Assembly: GCA_913055785.1 (NCBI GenBank)
Contig: CAJXLJ010000006.1
Span: 36,367-100,366 of the forward strand
Source of the DNA: an uncultured Parvularculaceae bacterium
Lineage (GTDB): Bacteria; Pseudomonadota; Alphaproteobacteria; Caulobacterales; Parvularculaceae
DNA length: 64,000 nt
Reading direction: 5' to 3'
How positions within the stretch are numbered: the stretch's first letter is position 1; every line of letters starts with the position of its first letter. Positions 50,007 to 60,222 of this stretch are shown in pieces. A program made the translations under genes and the position numbers. The notes beneath the pieces are model-generated. The model was not told the DNA's origin and did no database searches. It saw nothing but the letters and a program-made list of their open reading frames with translations.

Positions 50007-51164
50007 TCAAGCGGCGTTAGAGGCGTTTCCGGACGCCGCAACGCCGATCAGGCGCGATGCAGGCAGAACGACCAGCGCCTTGACGCCCTCATTCTCCCTG
50101 GACTGCAGGTGCAGCTTGCCGCCATGGGCGGCGGCGATCGCGTGGGTGAGCGGCAGGCCGAGGCCCAGACCGCCTTTGGAACGGCGCAGGGACATGTCGG
50201 ATTTTGTGAATGGCGCGGCGAGTTCGGCGAGCTTGTCTTCCGGCACGCCCGGCCCCTGATCTTTCACCATGACGGCGAGATCGCCTTTTTTGGTCAGCGC
50301 CGCACCAAGCGTGATTTCCGAGCCACGGGGCGAAAAAGTCGCAGCATTTTCAATCAGGTTGGCGATCGCCCGCGCCATCAAAGAGACGTCGCAGCGAAAC
50401 TCGAGATTGCGGTTTTGGATATTCAGCCGGATTTCCGCCCGGGCGGTTTTCACGGCGTTCGAGGCCAGCGCCCGGGCCTCTTCCAGAACATCTTCAAGAC
50501 AGGCTTCCGTCTCGTCGATCTTGATCGGTCCGGAACGGGCTTCTGACGCAAGGAGCATGTCGGAAATGTTGCGCAGGAGGCGGCGCCCGCCATCCACGAT
50601 ATACTCCGCATACTCCTTGTGAACCGGGTCGGACTGCTTTTCGAACTGATCGGTCAGCAACTGGCCGAACCCGATGATGGCGTTAAGCGGGGTTCTGAGC
50701 TCATGGCTCATCACCGACATCAGGCCGTCCTTGAATTTGGCGCCGGCCTCCGCGAGATCGCGGGCGGCGATCAGCGCATGCTGGTCGTTACTGGCGCGCA
50801 AGACGAACATCACAGCCTGGCTGAACAAGGTCCAGTTGATCGGCTTGGCGAGGAACGAGGTTGCGCCCGCGGCGAAGGCGCGATCGACAGCGTCGGCGTG
50901 ATCGCTGGCGGTCACCACAATCACCGGCGTTTGCGCGAGGCTTTCTTCGGCGCGAATGGTCTCGGTCAGCTTGAAGCCGTCCATGATCGGCATTTCAAGG
51001 TCGGATATGACCAGATCGGCGCCGTCCCGGCGCAGGATTTCAAGCGCCGCGGCGCCATCTTCTGCGAGCGCGACATCGTAATCCGCCGCGCGGAGTTTCT
51101 CGCTGGCGAGTTCGCGCATGATCGGATCGTCATCGACCAGTAAGATGCGCTGCCTTGACGTCAC
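50007..51164 (-). CDS. Response-regulator/histidine-kinase hybrid (REC-HisKA-HATPase)
   Basis: 385 residues, soluble. The N-terminal REC domain (RILLVDDDPIMREL; phospho-acceptor Asp near residue 55 in ISDLEMPIMDG; Lys in FLAKPINW near 108) is followed by HisKA with MSVMSHELRTPLNAIIGFG near 151. The HATPase has NLIENAATFSPRGSEI near 270, DQGPGVPEDKL and GGLGLGLPLTHAI near 340. The receiver-first order suggests it receives phosphate from another kinase. It is divergent from the BarA-like kinase, with about 130 bp between, so the two may form a relay. Confidence 0.88.
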   Translation of the reverse strand: MTSRQRILLVDDDPIMRELASEKLRAADYDVALAEDGAAALEILRRDGADLVISDLEMPIMDGFKLTETIRAEESLAQTPVIVVTASDHADAVDRAFAAGATSFLAKPINWTLFSQAVMFVLRASNDQHALIAARDLAEAGAKFKDGLMSVMSHELRTPLNAIIGFGQLLTDQFEKQSDPVHKEYAEYIVDGGRRLLRNISDMLLASEARSGPIKIDETEACLEDVLEEARALASNAVKTARAEIRLNIQNRNLEFRCDVSLMARAIANLIENAATFSPRGSEITLGAALTKKGDLAVMVKDQGPGVPEDKLAELAAPFTKSDMSLRRSKGGLGLGLPLTHAIAAAHGGKLHLQSRENEGVKALVVLPASRLIGVAASGNASNAA

Positions 51165-51298
51165 AGGTCTCCCCTTAGTCTCGCCATGCCGGAAATAAAC
51201 GGCGCGTTGGAGAGTATATAATAATTGTTAAGAAGAGATTTCACGAAGCATTAAGGAAATTAATTGGCAAGTAATTTCAGCCATAGTCGCGATCACTG

Positions 51299-54052
51299 AT
51301 GACCGTGCCCAATCACCGCGACAAAGGCTCGAACGTGAAACAGCGCAGACGATCGCTGCGAAGCAGGCTGACCTCGCTGATTGTCATCGCGATTTTCGGC
51401 GCGGTGACAATCGTGACGATGTCGTCCACCTGGCGCGAGATCACCCATTACAGACCTGACAAGATCAGCGAACTGAATTCCGCGGCGACCGTCTTCGCGG
51501 CGGCGCTTTCAGGACCCATTGCAGCGGCGGACCGGGAGGCGGCGCGCGACGCGCTTGAAGAAATCACCAGCGCCTGGCCGACAGCTTACGCCCGCATCAA
51601 AACGGACGCCGGCGACACGTTCGCCGACATCGGCGCCCCGCCGGCGACCGGCGCGGCGCAAAGCGCGTTTACGGACGCCCTGCTCGGCCCTGAACAGGCG
51701 CGGGTCGTCGCGCCGATCTACGCCGATGGCGTTCTTATCGGCGAGCTCGAGATCGTCGCAAAACCATCCGGCCTGAACAAGCGCATCGCGGTGCTTGTTT
51801 ACGACGCAGTCGTCGCCGGCGTATTCGCCGCCGGCATCGGGCTTTTGATCGCGCTCAAAATGCAGCGCTCAATCGCCGACCCCATTCTTGATCTTGCGCG
51901 CGTTATGGGCGCGGTGCGCGAACGCGGCGATTTCTCGATGCGGGTCTCGCACAATGAAACGGACGACGAAACCGCCCAGCTTGTCGACGCGTTCAACGAG
52001 ATGCTCGACCAGCTTCAGGAGCGCGACGAAAAACTCCAGGCCCATCAGCGCGACCTCAAAAAGATCGTGCAGCGCAGAACGCAGGAACTCCAGACCGCCA
52101 AGGAAGTCGCCGAGGCGGCGAACGTCGCCAAGTCGGAGTTTCTCGCAACCATGAGCCACGAAATCCGCACGCCCATGAACGGCATGCTGGTGATGGCCGA
52201 TCTGCTGACGAAAACCGAACTCCCGCCCAGGCAGAAGCGCTATGCGGACGTGATCGCCAGATCCGGCAAAAGTCTTCTTGCGATCATCAACGACATTCTC
52301 GATTTTTCGAAAATCGAGGCCGGGCGGCTCGATCTTGAATCAATCCCGGTCCGGCCGGCGGAAATCATCGATGAAATCGTTTCGCTTTTCTGGGAGCAGG
52401 CGACAACCAAGCGCATCGATCTCGCCGCTTATGTTGCGCCCGACGTGCCGGAAGTCATCGAAGGCGATCCGGTGCGGATCAGTCAGATCCTTTCAAACCT
52501 CGTCAACAACGCCCTGAAGTTCACCGAAAGCGGGCATGTGGTCGTGTCCGCCAAGCGCGTTACCGGACACGGGAAGGCATGTCTCGTCGAGTTTTCCGTC
52601 GCCGACACCGGCGTCGGCATCGCCGATGAAAAACAGGCGCGCATTTTCGAAGCGTTCTCTCAGGCGGACCAGACAACGACCCGTAAATTCGGCGGCACCG
52701 GGCTGGGGCTGGCGATCAGCCGTCGCCTTGTCGAAGCCATGCACGGATCGATCGGCGTGACGAGCCGGGCCGGCCGCGGCTCGCGCTTTTATTTCAGCTT
52801 CCCCGCGCGGGTCCTCGCGCCTGCGCCCGCTGTTCGCGAAAATCATGACGGCAAACGCGCGATCATCGCGATCAGCGGCACCGCCACGCCGAAAATGCTG
52901 GCGCGCTACCTCAAGGAAGCCCGCGTCACGGCTCAAATTGTCGACCGCCGAAGCAAAATCGGCCCGCATGTCGCCTATGCCGACATGATCTTCGCGGACC
53001 CGACCTATCTCGCAGCACTGCAGGACGCGATCGAAGGCGATCCGCATCAATGGGTCCCGGCCCGCATTTGCATCAGCGAGCTCGGCGATACGGCGCCGGA
53101 CCGGCTGCTCGAAACAGGCGTTGCCGAAGACCTTCTCCTCGCCCCGCTGTCCCGCCGCGATGTCATGGAACAGATCGAACGGATTTTCGACAAGACGCTG
53201 CGCGGCAAGGCGGCGCTCAGCTCCGCCAAACAAAACGACGCCGGTATCGCCGGGTTCAAGGGACAGAGCGTGCTCGCCGCCGATGACAGCGCCGTCAATC
53301 GCGAAGTGGTCAGCGAAGCGCTCACCCGTCTCAACCTCCGCCCCACCCTCGTCGCCGACGGACGCGAAGCCGTCGCGGCGGCGGCGACCGGCGGGTTCGA
53401 TCTCGTACTCATGGATTGCTCGATGCCGAACATGGACGGCTTTGAAGCGACCCGGGAAATCCGCCGCCGCGAAGGCGAGAAAAAACGTAACCGCATGCCG
53501 ATTGTCGCCCTGACAGCGCATGTAAAAAGCGATGACGTCGCGTGGCGCGAGGCGGGGATGGACGATTATCTGACCAAGCCCTTCACCATCGAAGCGCTGG
53601 CGACAGTCGTCGGCCGCTATCTTGAGACCGCTCCCGAGGGCGTCGTCCAGTTCCAGGAACCGAAACCGACCTCGGCCTCGCCGGAAGATGTTTTCAACAC
53701 CGCCGTGCTTGATCAGTTGGCGGCGATGCAGACCGGCGATTCCAACTTGCCGCTGCGCGCCCTGACCCTGTTTCAGAGCCATTCGCGCGACGCCATGAAA
53801 CGGCTTCTTGAAAGCCGCGACAGCGGCGACGCCGCCATCATCGCCAAGGCCGCTCATGCGCTGAAATCGATGAGCGTCAATGTCGGCGCGCAACTACTGG
53901 CCGCGGCCTGTGCGGAAATTGAAAACAAGGCTCGGGACGGCGCCGATGTATCGACGTTGGGTAAATTGATCGGCGTCGCCGGCAAACGCTTCCGCAAGAC
54001 CCACGGCGCGTTGCCCGAGATCATGCAGAAATACGACCGCCGCGCGGCGTGA
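51299..54052 (+). CDS. Hybrid sensor histidine kinase (TM-HAMP-HisKA-HATPase-REC-Hpt)
   Basis: 917 residues. Transmembrane helices lie near residues 25-45 and 168-190 and flank a sensor domain of about 120 residues. HAMP follows (about 190-245), a coiled coil, then HisKA with the phospho-His in [13 protein letters not shown] (His near 287). The HATPase has [10 protein letters not shown] near 403, [11 protein letters not shown] and GTGLGLAI near 467. A pseudo-receiver-like region (about 520-640) comes next. The true REC has [12 protein letters not shown] near 657, Asp in [11 protein letters not shown] near 704 and TKPF. A C-terminal Hpt has [12 protein letters not shown] near 852. This is the BarA-type multistep phosphorelay. 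The signal is unknown. Confidence 0.9.
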   Translation: MTVPNHRDKGSNVKQRRRSLRSRLTSLIVIAIFGAVTIVTMSSTWREITHYRPDKISELNSAATVFAAALSGPIAAADREAARDALEEITSAWPTAYARIKTDAGDTFADIGAPPATGAAQSAFTDALLGPEQARVVAPIYADGVLIGELEIVAKPSGLNKRIAVLVYDAVVAGVFAAGIGLLIALKMQRSIADPILDLARVMGAVRERGDFSMRVSHNETDDETAQLVDAFNEMLDQLQERDEKLQAHQRDLKKIVQRRTQELQTAKEVAEAANVAKSEFLATMSHEIRTPMNGMLVMADLLTKTELPPRQKRYADVIARSGKSLLAIINDILDFSKIEAGRLDLESIPVRPAEIIDEIVSLFWEQATTKRIDLAAYVAPDVPEVIEGDPVRISQILSNLVNNALKFTESGHVVVSAKRVTGHGKACLVEFSVADTGVGIADEKQARIFEAFSQADQTTTRKFGGTGLGLAISRRLVEAMHGSIGVTSRAGRGSRFYFSFPARVLAPAPAVRENHDGKRAIIAISGTATPKMLARYLKEARVTAQIVDRRSKIGPHVAYADMIFADPTYLAALQDAIEGDPHQWVPARICISELGDTAPDRLLETGVAEDLLLAPLSRRDVMEQIERIFDKTLRGKAALSSAKQNDAGIAGFKGQSVLAADDSAVNREVVSEALTRLNLRPTLVADGREAVAAAATGGFDLVLMDCSMPNMDGFEATREIRRREGEKKRNRMPIVALTAHVKSDDVAWREAGMDDYLTKPFTIEALATVVGRYLETAPEGVVQFQEPKPTSASPEDVFNTAVLDQLAAMQTGDSNLPLRALTLFQSHSRDAMKRLLESRDSGDAAIIAKAAHALKSMSVNVGAQLLAAACAEIENKARDGADVSTLGKLIGVAGKRFRKTHGALPEIMQKYDRRAA

Positions 54053-54069
54053 GCGAACAATAACGCAGT

Positions 54070-54732
54070 TCAGTGGATGCGGATCGATACCCGCGCGCAG
54101 CCGATGATCGAGACCGACCGGTCGACAAGGGTCGTCGTATAGGCGGGATCCGTCGAATAAGGCTGAAGGCGCGCCGGGTCTGCCCGCCAGCGCCTTAACA
54201 ACGGCACGCCATCGACTGACGCGAGACAAAAGTCTCCGTCATTGGGCAAGACCCTCCCGCCATATTCGATAACCACCAGCGTCCCCCCCGGAAAAGCGAG
54301 GTTGACGGCCTCGTCATCGATGAACACGGCGAAGAGGTCGGCGATCGCCGTCGTCACCGGAATATAATCTTCCGCCATCGGATGCGGGTCGGCGGTGACG
54401 TCCTGCGCCATCAACATCGCGGCGCGAAGACTGATGACCGGCACATGCTGAACCGGACGGCGGATGTAGGCGGCGGCGGCGTGCTTGTCGGATTCGACTG
54501 ATGACCGGTCGCCGGCGGCCAGCCAGTCGAGCGGCGTCTGCAAACTGTCGGCGAGTTTCGCCAGCACCAGCCGCCGGGGATCGTGGACGCCGCTTTCCCA
54601 ATTGGCGACCGACGGCTGGCTGACGCCGAGCCGTTTGGCGAGGTCAGCCTGGCTGAGCCCTCGAGCCTTTCTCGCCTGGCGGATCCGCTCACCGATCGAC
54701 CGGGCATATTCCTCAATTACGGGTTCGCTCAT
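54070..54732 (-). CDS. XRE repressor with an S24-like C-terminal domain lacking the protease dyad
   Basis: 220 residues from ATG 54732 (MSEPVIEEY). N-terminal HTH (IGERIRQARKARGLSQADLAKRLGVSQPSVANWESGVHDPR) to about residue 60. The C-terminal half (about 100-220) follows the LexA/CI-like fold: FAVFIDDEAVNLAFPGGTLVVIEYGGRVLPNDGDFCLASVDGVPLLRRW. The usual nucleophile motif G-D-S-M reads D-E-A-V, and no catalytic Lys is seen, so self-cleavage is unlikely. A 7-bp-arm palindrome lies just upstream of its start, which suggests autorepression. Confidence 0.75.
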   Translation of the reverse strand: MSEPVIEEYARSIGERIRQARKARGLSQADLAKRLGVSQPSVANWESGVHDPRRLVLAKLADSLQTPLDWLAAGDRSSVESDKHAAAAYIRRPVQHVPVISLRAAMLMAQDVTADPHPMAEDYIPVTTAIADLFAVFIDDEAVNLAFPGGTLVVIEYGGRVLPNDGDFCLASVDGVPLLRRWRADPARLQPYSTDPAYTTTLVDRSVSIIGCARVSIRIH

Positions 54733-54747
54733 CGCCCACTCCATTTG

Positions 54748-54766
54748 TTATAAGTTTATCTTATAA
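54748..54766. promoter_or_regulatory. Palindromic operator of the S24-like repressor
   Basis: TTATAAG (54748-54754) and CTTATAA (54760-54766) with a 5-bp spacer. It lies 16 bp upstream of the repressor ATG (54732), a suitable autoregulatory site. Confidence 0.5.
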
Positions 54767-54937
54767 TAATTGGGGGTAACGCGCGATAAAATTTCGCAGA
54801 ACGATGTTTTTGTGAGGTTATAACAGCAAATTTTGTAAACCCGACGGTTTAAAAAGCCGCCCCGCCATCTTGAAAAAATCAGTATTTCTTATATTCTCCA
54901 ACCCTGTAAAACAGTCACGGAGGAAACGGGGTAGTCA

Positions 54938-55138
54938 ATGGCTGACCTGTGTGATCGCGATGGCGCAAACCGCCTCGCGGAAAAAATACAAGAATTCTGG
55001 CGTAAACGCGGTTTCGACGTGCTTGTCGAAATGAAGGACGAAGGTTTCGTATCGACCATGCGGTCGGCGCGCACCGACGTCAGAAGCGATATGATCAACG
55101 GCATGCCGACGCGCAACATGGCGGCGGAAGCCCCTTAG
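54938..55138 (+). CDS. Conserved small protein
   Basis: 66 residues. GGAGGAAACGGGG precedes ATG 54938. The sequence NRLAEKIQEFWRKRGFDVLVEMKDEGFVSTMRSARTDVRSDMINGMP has the look of small conserved alphaproteobacterial proteins with R-SARTDVRSDMINGMP-type endings that I recall as uncharacterised. Soluble, no signal peptide. It overlaps the converging gph gene by 4 bp. Confidence 0.65.
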   Translation: MADLCDRDGANRLAEKIQEFWRKRGFDVLVEMKDEGFVSTMRSARTDVRSDMINGMPTRNMAAEAP

Positions 55139-55815
55139 GCCAGAAACGCTTTTTCTATCAGCGGTCCGGCTTCAGCGTAATGCGAGAACCGGCCGAATGT
55201 TTCTGATTTCATGGTCAAGGGACCGTACCCGAACTCGGCGACCAGACACGGCGTTTGCGCTGCTTTCGCGGCCTTGATGTCGGTATCGCTGTCGCCGATG
55301 AAGACGGCGCGCTGGGCGCCGGTTCTGGACATGCACAGAAAAACAGGCGCCGGGTCCGGCTTCGCCGCTGAGGCCGTGTCCGCCCCGACCACCGTATCAA
55401 ACAGATCGCTGACGCCCAGCTCGTCCAGCAAAAGCCTCGACATGGCCTCGCGCTTGTTGGTGCAGATCGCCGTCGCAATCCCCTTGTCCCGCAATTCCCG
55501 GATGAGCGCGACAACGCCGTCGAACGGACGCGAGTGCACGGCGATGTTCGCCGCATAATAGTCGAGAAAGACGTTCAGCCCTTCGTCGAGCGCCGCATCC
55601 TCCGGCGTTTTGCCTGAGACCAGCTCAAACCCCCTTAACAGCATGCGCCGGGCGCCAAACCCAACGAGATGACGCACTTCGGCAGGCGGCGCCGGGGGCA
55701 GACCGGCCGCGCCTAGCGCGTAATTCATGGCTGCAGCGAGGTCGTCGGCGGTGTCGACGAGGGTCCCGTCAAGATCGAACAAGACCGCCTTTTTGATGTC
55801 GTTTTCGCCCGCCAA
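55135..55815 (-). CDS. gph: Phosphoglycolate phosphatase
   Basis: 226 residues of the haloacid dehalogenase superfamily. Motif I is VLFDLDGTLVDTADDLAAAMN near residue 12, followed by the cap domain. Motif II is ICTNK near 120, and motifs III/IV are AKPDPAPVF and VFIGDSDTDIKAAKAA near 178. It dephosphorylates 2-phosphoglycolate that arises from DNA repair or oxygenase activity. The DGTLVDTADDLAAAMN start and the LVGFGARRMLLRGF cap are Gph-like. Substrate range within HAD enzymes is uncertain. Confidence 0.85.
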   Translation of the reverse strand: MAGENDIKKAVLFDLDGTLVDTADDLAAAMNYALGAAGLPPAPPAEVRHLVGFGARRMLLRGFELVSGKTPEDAALDEGLNVFLDYYAANIAVHSRPFDGVVALIRELRDKGIATAICTNKREAMSRLLLDELGVSDLFDTVVGADTASAAKPDPAPVFLCMSRTGAQRAVFIGDSDTDIKAAKAAQTPCLVAEFGYGPLTMKSETFGRFSHYAEAGPLIEKAFLA

Positions 55816-55905
55816 GCTTCATGTCCCCTTGCGTTCGCCGAATCGCTGCATGCCCGGGCGACATATGATAGAGCCGCCCTGAAGGAAAGCCTCGAAAGCC
55901 GGAAG

Positions 55906-57264
55906 ATGCCTCAACACACTGTCGCCCCGCCTATTGCGGTTGTGATTCTAGCCGCCGGTCACGGGACCCGCATGAAATCCGCCCTGCCGAAAGTGCTTCA
56001 CCCAATCGGCGGCCGAGCAATGCTTGCGCATGTGATGGACGCGGCGGGCGCGCTCAAACCGAAGCGCCAGGCGCTCGTCATCGGCTCCCAGGCGCCGGAA
56101 GTCGGCGATTTCGCCAAAACCATCGACAGCAATGTCCGCATCGCCGTACAGGACCCGCCCCGCGGCACCGGGGACGCAGTGATGAAAGCCTTGCCTTCGC
56201 TCGAAGGCTTTGCTGGCGCGGTGCTCGTTCTTTACGCGGATACGCCGCTTGTGACGCCGGAGACCATGTCGGCCCTCGCCGAAGAAGTCGCCGGCGGCGC
56301 GGCTGTCGCCGTTCTTGGCTTCACGCCGGAAGAACCGGGCGCCTATGGCCGTTTGAAACGCGACGACAAGGGCGCGCTCGCAGCGATCATCGAAGCGAAA
56401 GACGCGAAGCCGGAAGAACTCGAAATCGGCCTTTGCAATTCCGGCGTCATGGCGATCGACGCTGCATTCCTCTCGGCGCGCCTTAAAGACATCGGCAACG
56501 ACAACGCCAAGAACGAATATTACCTCACCGACATTGTCGCCCTCGCCCGCGCCGACGGCAAGCGATGCGCGATCATCGAAGCCGATGAAGACGAAGTGCT
56601 GGGCGTCAATTCGCGGCTTGAACTCGCCGAAGCTGAACATGTCTTCCAGTTGCGCGCGCGCTGCGCGGCGATGGTGAACGGCGCGACCCTTGCCGATCCG
56701 GATACGGTCTATTTCTCTTACGATACAATCATCGGCAAGGATGTCGCGGTCGGCCAGCATGTTGTGTTCGGCCCGGGCGTCGAGATCAGCGATAATGTGG
56801 AGATCAAACCTTTCTCTCATATCGAAGGCGCGCGCATTGCGCCGGGCGCCGTGGTCGGTCCCTTCGCAAGGCTGCGCCCCGGCGCGGAGTTGCGCGAGAA
56901 TGTCAGGGTCGGCAATTTCGTCGAGGTCAAAAACGCGGTGCTCAAGGACGGCGCCAAGGTCAATCACTTGACCTATATCGGCGATGCGGCAATCGGCGCC
57001 GGCGCGAATATCGGCGCCGGCACGATCACCTGTAACTATGACGGCTTCAACAAGCACAAAACGACGATCGGCGACGGCGCCTTTATCGGATCGAATTCGG
57101 CGCTGGTCGCCCCGGTGACGATTGGCGACGGCGCCTATGTGGGATCGGGCTCGGTCGTCACCAAGGACATCGAACCGGACGCGCTCGCCGTGGCGCGCGG
57201 CCATCAGAAAACCATTCCCGGCTGGGCGGCGCGGTTCCGCAAGTCAAAATCAGAAAAGAAATAG
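55906..57264 (+). CDS. glmU: Bifunctional N-acetylglucosamine-1-phosphate uridyltransferase / glucosamine-1-phosphate acetyltransferase
   Basis: 452 residues, standard length. The N-terminal nucleotidyltransferase has VVILAAGHGTRMKSALPKVLHPIGG, PRGTGDAV near 86, LYADTPLV near 110, GAYGRL and CNSGVMAID. The C-terminal left-handed beta-helix of hexapeptide repeats has SHIEGARIAPGAVVGPFARLRPG, NFVEVKNAVLKDGAKVNHLTYIGDAAIGAGANIGAGTITCNYDG with the catalytic His and NYDG, and VVTKDIEPDALAVARG. It makes UDP-GlcNAc for peptidoglycan and lipid A. The downstream rpiA gene starts 7 bp after its stop. Confidence 0.96.
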   Translation: MPQHTVAPPIAVVILAAGHGTRMKSALPKVLHPIGGRAMLAHVMDAAGALKPKRQALVIGSQAPEVGDFAKTIDSNVRIAVQDPPRGTGDAVMKALPSLEGFAGAVLVLYADTPLVTPETMSALAEEVAGGAAVAVLGFTPEEPGAYGRLKRDDKGALAAIIEAKDAKPEELEIGLCNSGVMAIDAAFLSARLKDIGNDNAKNEYYLTDIVALARADGKRCAIIEADEDEVLGVNSRLELAEAEHVFQLRARCAAMVNGATLADPDTVYFSYDTIIGKDVAVGQHVVFGPGVEISDNVEIKPFSHIEGARIAPGAVVGPFARLRPGAELRENVRVGNFVEVKNAVLKDGAKVNHLTYIGDAAIGAGANIGAGTITCNYDGFNKHKTTIGDGAFIGSNSALVAPVTIGDGAYVGSGSVVTKDIEPDALAVARGHQKTIPGWAARFRKSKSEKK

Positions 57265-57271
57265 GCGCCTC

Positions 57272-57967
57272 ATGGACAAGGAAGCTGGCAAGAAACAGGC
57301 GGCGCTCGAAGCGGTGAAATATGTCGAGCGCGGCATGACGCTCGGGCTCGGCACCGGCTCCACCGCCGCCCGTTTCGTTGAAGCGCTGGCCCCGCTCATC
57401 GCGGCGGGATACGCGCTCAGAGGCGTTCCCACATCGGAAGCGACGCGGCGGCAGGCCGCAGTGATTGGCGTTGAAATTATCGAGCCGGACGAGACCACCG
57501 TGATCGATCTCGCTGTTGACGGCACAGACGAGGCGGACCCCAACCTCAACCTCATCAAGGGCGGCGGCGCGGCGCTCTTGCGCGAAAAGATCGTCGCCAG
57601 CGCCGCGAAGACATTCATCGTCATCGCCGACAAGTCGAAGCGCGTCGCCGCGCTCGGCGCGTTTCCCCTGCCCGTCGAGATCGAACCCTTCGGCTGGGCG
57701 CTCACCGTCCAAGCCATGCGCGACACCATCGCCGCTGCGGGCCTCGACGCATCTAAACTCGAACTTCGCCACCGGGAAGGCGCAGCGGTGAAATCCGACG
57801 GCGGCCATCTCATCATCGACTGCGCGCTTTCCCGCATTGAAGATCCGGCGTCTCTCGATACGGCGCTCAAAGCCATCCCCGGCGTGATCGAGACTGGCCT
57901 CTTCTGCGGCGTCGCCGACATGGTGATTTACGGCGATGAGACCGGGGTGAGCATCGATAAGCCTTGA
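57272..57967 (+). CDS. rpiA: Ribose-5-phosphate isomerase A
   Basis: 231 residues from ATG 57272. It contains GLGTGSTAARFVEAL near residue 25, GVPTSEATRRQA near 50, the catalytic DLAVDGTDEADPNLNLIKGGGAALLREKIVASAA near 82 with Asp, Glu and Lys, and VADKSKRV, KSDGGHLIIDC and GLFCGVADMVIYG. It interconverts ribose 5-phosphate and ribulose 5-phosphate. It lies 7 bp behind glmU, so co-transcription is likely. Confidence 0.95.
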   Translation: MDKEAGKKQAALEAVKYVERGMTLGLGTGSTAARFVEALAPLIAAGYALRGVPTSEATRRQAAVIGVEIIEPDETTVIDLAVDGTDEADPNLNLIKGGGAALLREKIVASAAKTFIVIADKSKRVAALGAFPLPVEIEPFGWALTVQAMRDTIAAAGLDASKLELRHREGAAVKSDGGHLIIDCALSRIEDPASLDTALKAIPGVIETGLFCGVADMVIYGDETGVSIDKP

Positions 57968-58051
57968 TTGGCTTTCACGATTGCGTGCTCTACCCTTCCA
58001 CTGCGCCGCCCGGCGCGTAACTGATCCCTCTCGAATAATGAACGGCTTCCA

Positions 58052-58564
58052 ATGACGCAGACACGGTTCGAAACTCTTCAGGACGCAATAAAAACCTACG
58101 GCGCGGCGGCGTTCGAGAACCTGATGCGCTGCAAGGGGTTCGGCGAGGCGGTGGTGCGGGAGTTTCCCACCTATATCGGCTGCGATGACGGTTGCGTGCG
58201 CGCCGTGCCGCCGACGGGACAATTCGATCCGAGGAAGGACTACGGCGAGGCGGCGTTCAGCTACGCCCACCGCGAGGTGATCGTGCTCGAACCGATCCAG
58301 TTCGGGATCGCGCTGACCGTGAAAAATCAGGAAGACTCCGGCGCGTTATGGCTCAGGACCGCGATCGCCGTCGAAGTCACCGGCGACAGTTTCGACGTCT
58401 ATGTCGCCCAGTCGCCGATCATCCATGTGCCGCTCGACTACAAGGGCAAACTCGAGCCCGTGCATGAGGCGATCTATCGGGAGTTCCTGAACACCTTCAA
58501 GCTTGAGGTTCTTGAATTCAACGACAAGCGCTTCGAGACGCGCGTCGGCTTTATCCCCGATTAA
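58052..58564 (+). CDS. Hypothetical protein
   Basis: 170 residues, soluble. Weak ribosome-binding site. It has a helical first third (RFETLQDAIKTYGAAAFENLMRCKGFGEAVVREF) and a beta-rich rest (GIALTVKNQEDSGALWLRTAIAVEVTGDSFDVYVAQSPIIHVPLDY). I do not recognise a family. It lies between rpiA and gor, 23 bp from the latter, so an operon with gor is possible. Confidence 0.55.
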   Translation: MTQTRFETLQDAIKTYGAAAFENLMRCKGFGEAVVREFPTYIGCDDGCVRAVPPTGQFDPRKDYGEAAFSYAHREVIVLEPIQFGIALTVKNQEDSGALWLRTAIAVEVTGDSFDVYVAQSPIIHVPLDYKGKLEPVHEAIYREFLNTFKLEVLEFNDKRFETRVGFIPD

Positions 58565-58587
58565 TTAGCCGGATTAACAGGTTTCAC

Positions 58588-59961
58588 ATGAGCAAATACG
58601 ATTACGACCTTTTCACCATCGGCGCGGGCTCCGGCGGCGTGCGCGCTTCGCGGATGGCCGCCAGTTACGGCGCGCGGGTCGGCGTCGCGGAGGAATACCG
58701 CGTCGGCGGCACCTGCGTCATTCGCGGCTGCGTGCCGAAAAAGCTGTTCGTTTACGCCAGCGAATTCGGCCACGCTTTTGAAGACGCCAAAGGCTTCGGC
58801 TGGTCCGCGAAGGAAGTGAACTTCAGCTGGAAGTCGCTCATCGAAAACAAGGACAACGAGATCGACCGTCTCAACGGTATCTATATTCGTAATCTCAAAA
58901 ACGCCGGCGCGGATATCTTTCAGTCCCGGGCGACGGTGAAAGACGAACACACCATCCATCTCGAAGCCGAAGACCGCGACGTGACGGCGGAGAAGATCCT
59001 GATCGCCACGGGCGGCGCGCCATGGGTCGATGAAACCGTGCCCGGCCATGAGCTCGGCGTCACCTCGAACGAGGCGTTTCATCTGGAAGAGCTGCCGAAA
59101 CACGTCGTCGTCGCCGGGGGCGGCTACATCGCCATCGAATTCGCCTGCATCTTCCGTGGCCTCGGCTGCGAGGTCTGCCTCGTCTATCGCGGCGAAGATA
59201 TCCTGCGTTACTTCGACACCGATATTTCCGTGCAGGTCCATTCGGAAATGACCCGTCACGGCATCCGCGTCATCACCCAGTCGCTGTTTACGGAGATCGA
59301 AGACATCGGCGGCGGACAGAAACGCGTGCAACTGTCAAACGGAACCCATATCGACACCGACATGGTGTTCTGGGCGGTGGGCCGGAAGCCGGCGACAAAA
59401 GGGCTTGGCCTTGAAAACGCCGGCGTCGAACTTGGCAAGGGCGGCGCCGTCAAGGTTGACGACTACTCGAAATCCTCCGTAGACAGCATATACGCTGTCG
59501 GCGACGTCACCGACCGCGTGAACCTGACGCCGGTCGCGATCCGGGAAGGCGCGGCGTTCGCCGAGACCTGCTTCAACAACAACCCGACCAAAACCGATTA
59601 CACGTTCATCCCGAAGGCGGTGTTCTCGCAGCCGCCGGTCGGCTCGGTCGGCTACGCGGAACACGAAGCCCGCCACGAATTCAAAAACGTCGACATCTAC
59701 AAGACGAATTTCCGGCCGATGAAGCACACGCTTTCCGGCTCCGACGAGCGCATGCTGATGAAACTCGTGGTCGACGCCGACAGCGACCGCGTTCTCGGCT
59801 GTCACATTGTCGGCGAAGGCGCGGCGGAAATGATCCAGTGCCTCGCCATCGCCGTCAAAGCCGGTCTTAAGAAAAAGGACTTCGACGACACCGTCGCCCT
59901 GCATCCGACAGCAGCGGAAGAACTCGTCACCATGCGCGAGAAGTACAAGCCCAATCTCTGA
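58588..59961 (+). CDS. gor: Glutathione-disulfide reductase
   Basis: 457 residues of the pyridine-nucleotide disulfide oxidoreductase family. FAD motif FTIGAGSGGVRASRMAASYGA, redox-active disulfide GGTCVIRGCVPKK near residue 41-46, NAD(P)H motif VVVAGGGYIAIEFACIF near 175, FAD motif SIYAVGDVTDRVNLTPVAIREG near 303, and the catalytic His-Glu pair in ALHPTAAEELV near 443. The VRASRMAASYGARVGVAEEYRVGGTCVIRGCVPKK pattern is that of glutathione reductase. It keeps glutathione reduced using NADPH. Confidence 0.93.
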   Translation: MSKYDYDLFTIGAGSGGVRASRMAASYGARVGVAEEYRVGGTCVIRGCVPKKLFVYASEFGHAFEDAKGFGWSAKEVNFSWKSLIENKDNEIDRLNGIYIRNLKNAGADIFQSRATVKDEHTIHLEAEDRDVTAEKILIATGGAPWVDETVPGHELGVTSNEAFHLEELPKHVVVAGGGYIAIEFACIFRGLGCEVCLVYRGEDILRYFDTDISVQVHSEMTRHGIRVITQSLFTEIEDIGGGQKRVQLSNGTHIDTDMVFWAVGRKPATKGLGLENAGVELGKGGAVKVDDYSKSSVDSIYAVGDVTDRVNLTPVAIREGAAFAETCFNNNPTKTDYTFIPKAVFSQPPVGSVGYAEHEARHEFKNVDIYKTNFRPMKHTLSGSDERMLMKLVVDADSDRVLGCHIVGEGAAEMIQCLAIAVKAGLKKKDFDDTVALHPTAAEELVTMREKYKPNL

Positions 59962-60222
59962 ACTGTCGCGCGGCGCGTGACAGCGCGCCATCGCCGGTTG
60001 AGCGACGCCACCGCGTTTCTCGCAGAGATTGCGGCGATTTGAGGCGCTGCGCGGGGTTTAAAATCCCGCCCCGACGGGCGCGTCAAACTTGTCCCCACCC
60101 TTCAATCCCCGCCTAGAATGCGGTTTTCGAAGCGTTCGGCATATTCCGGCGCCATAGATTGTTGCGCCGCACAAGCCGCATCGGATAACAGGAGACGATA
60201 TATCAGACACGGGAACCCCAGC

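Noticed and set aside
51299..54052. Frameshift in the BarA-like kinase, suspected from the weak region between HATPase and REC
   Set aside because: The frame is continuous and the region is consistent with a degenerate receiver domain.
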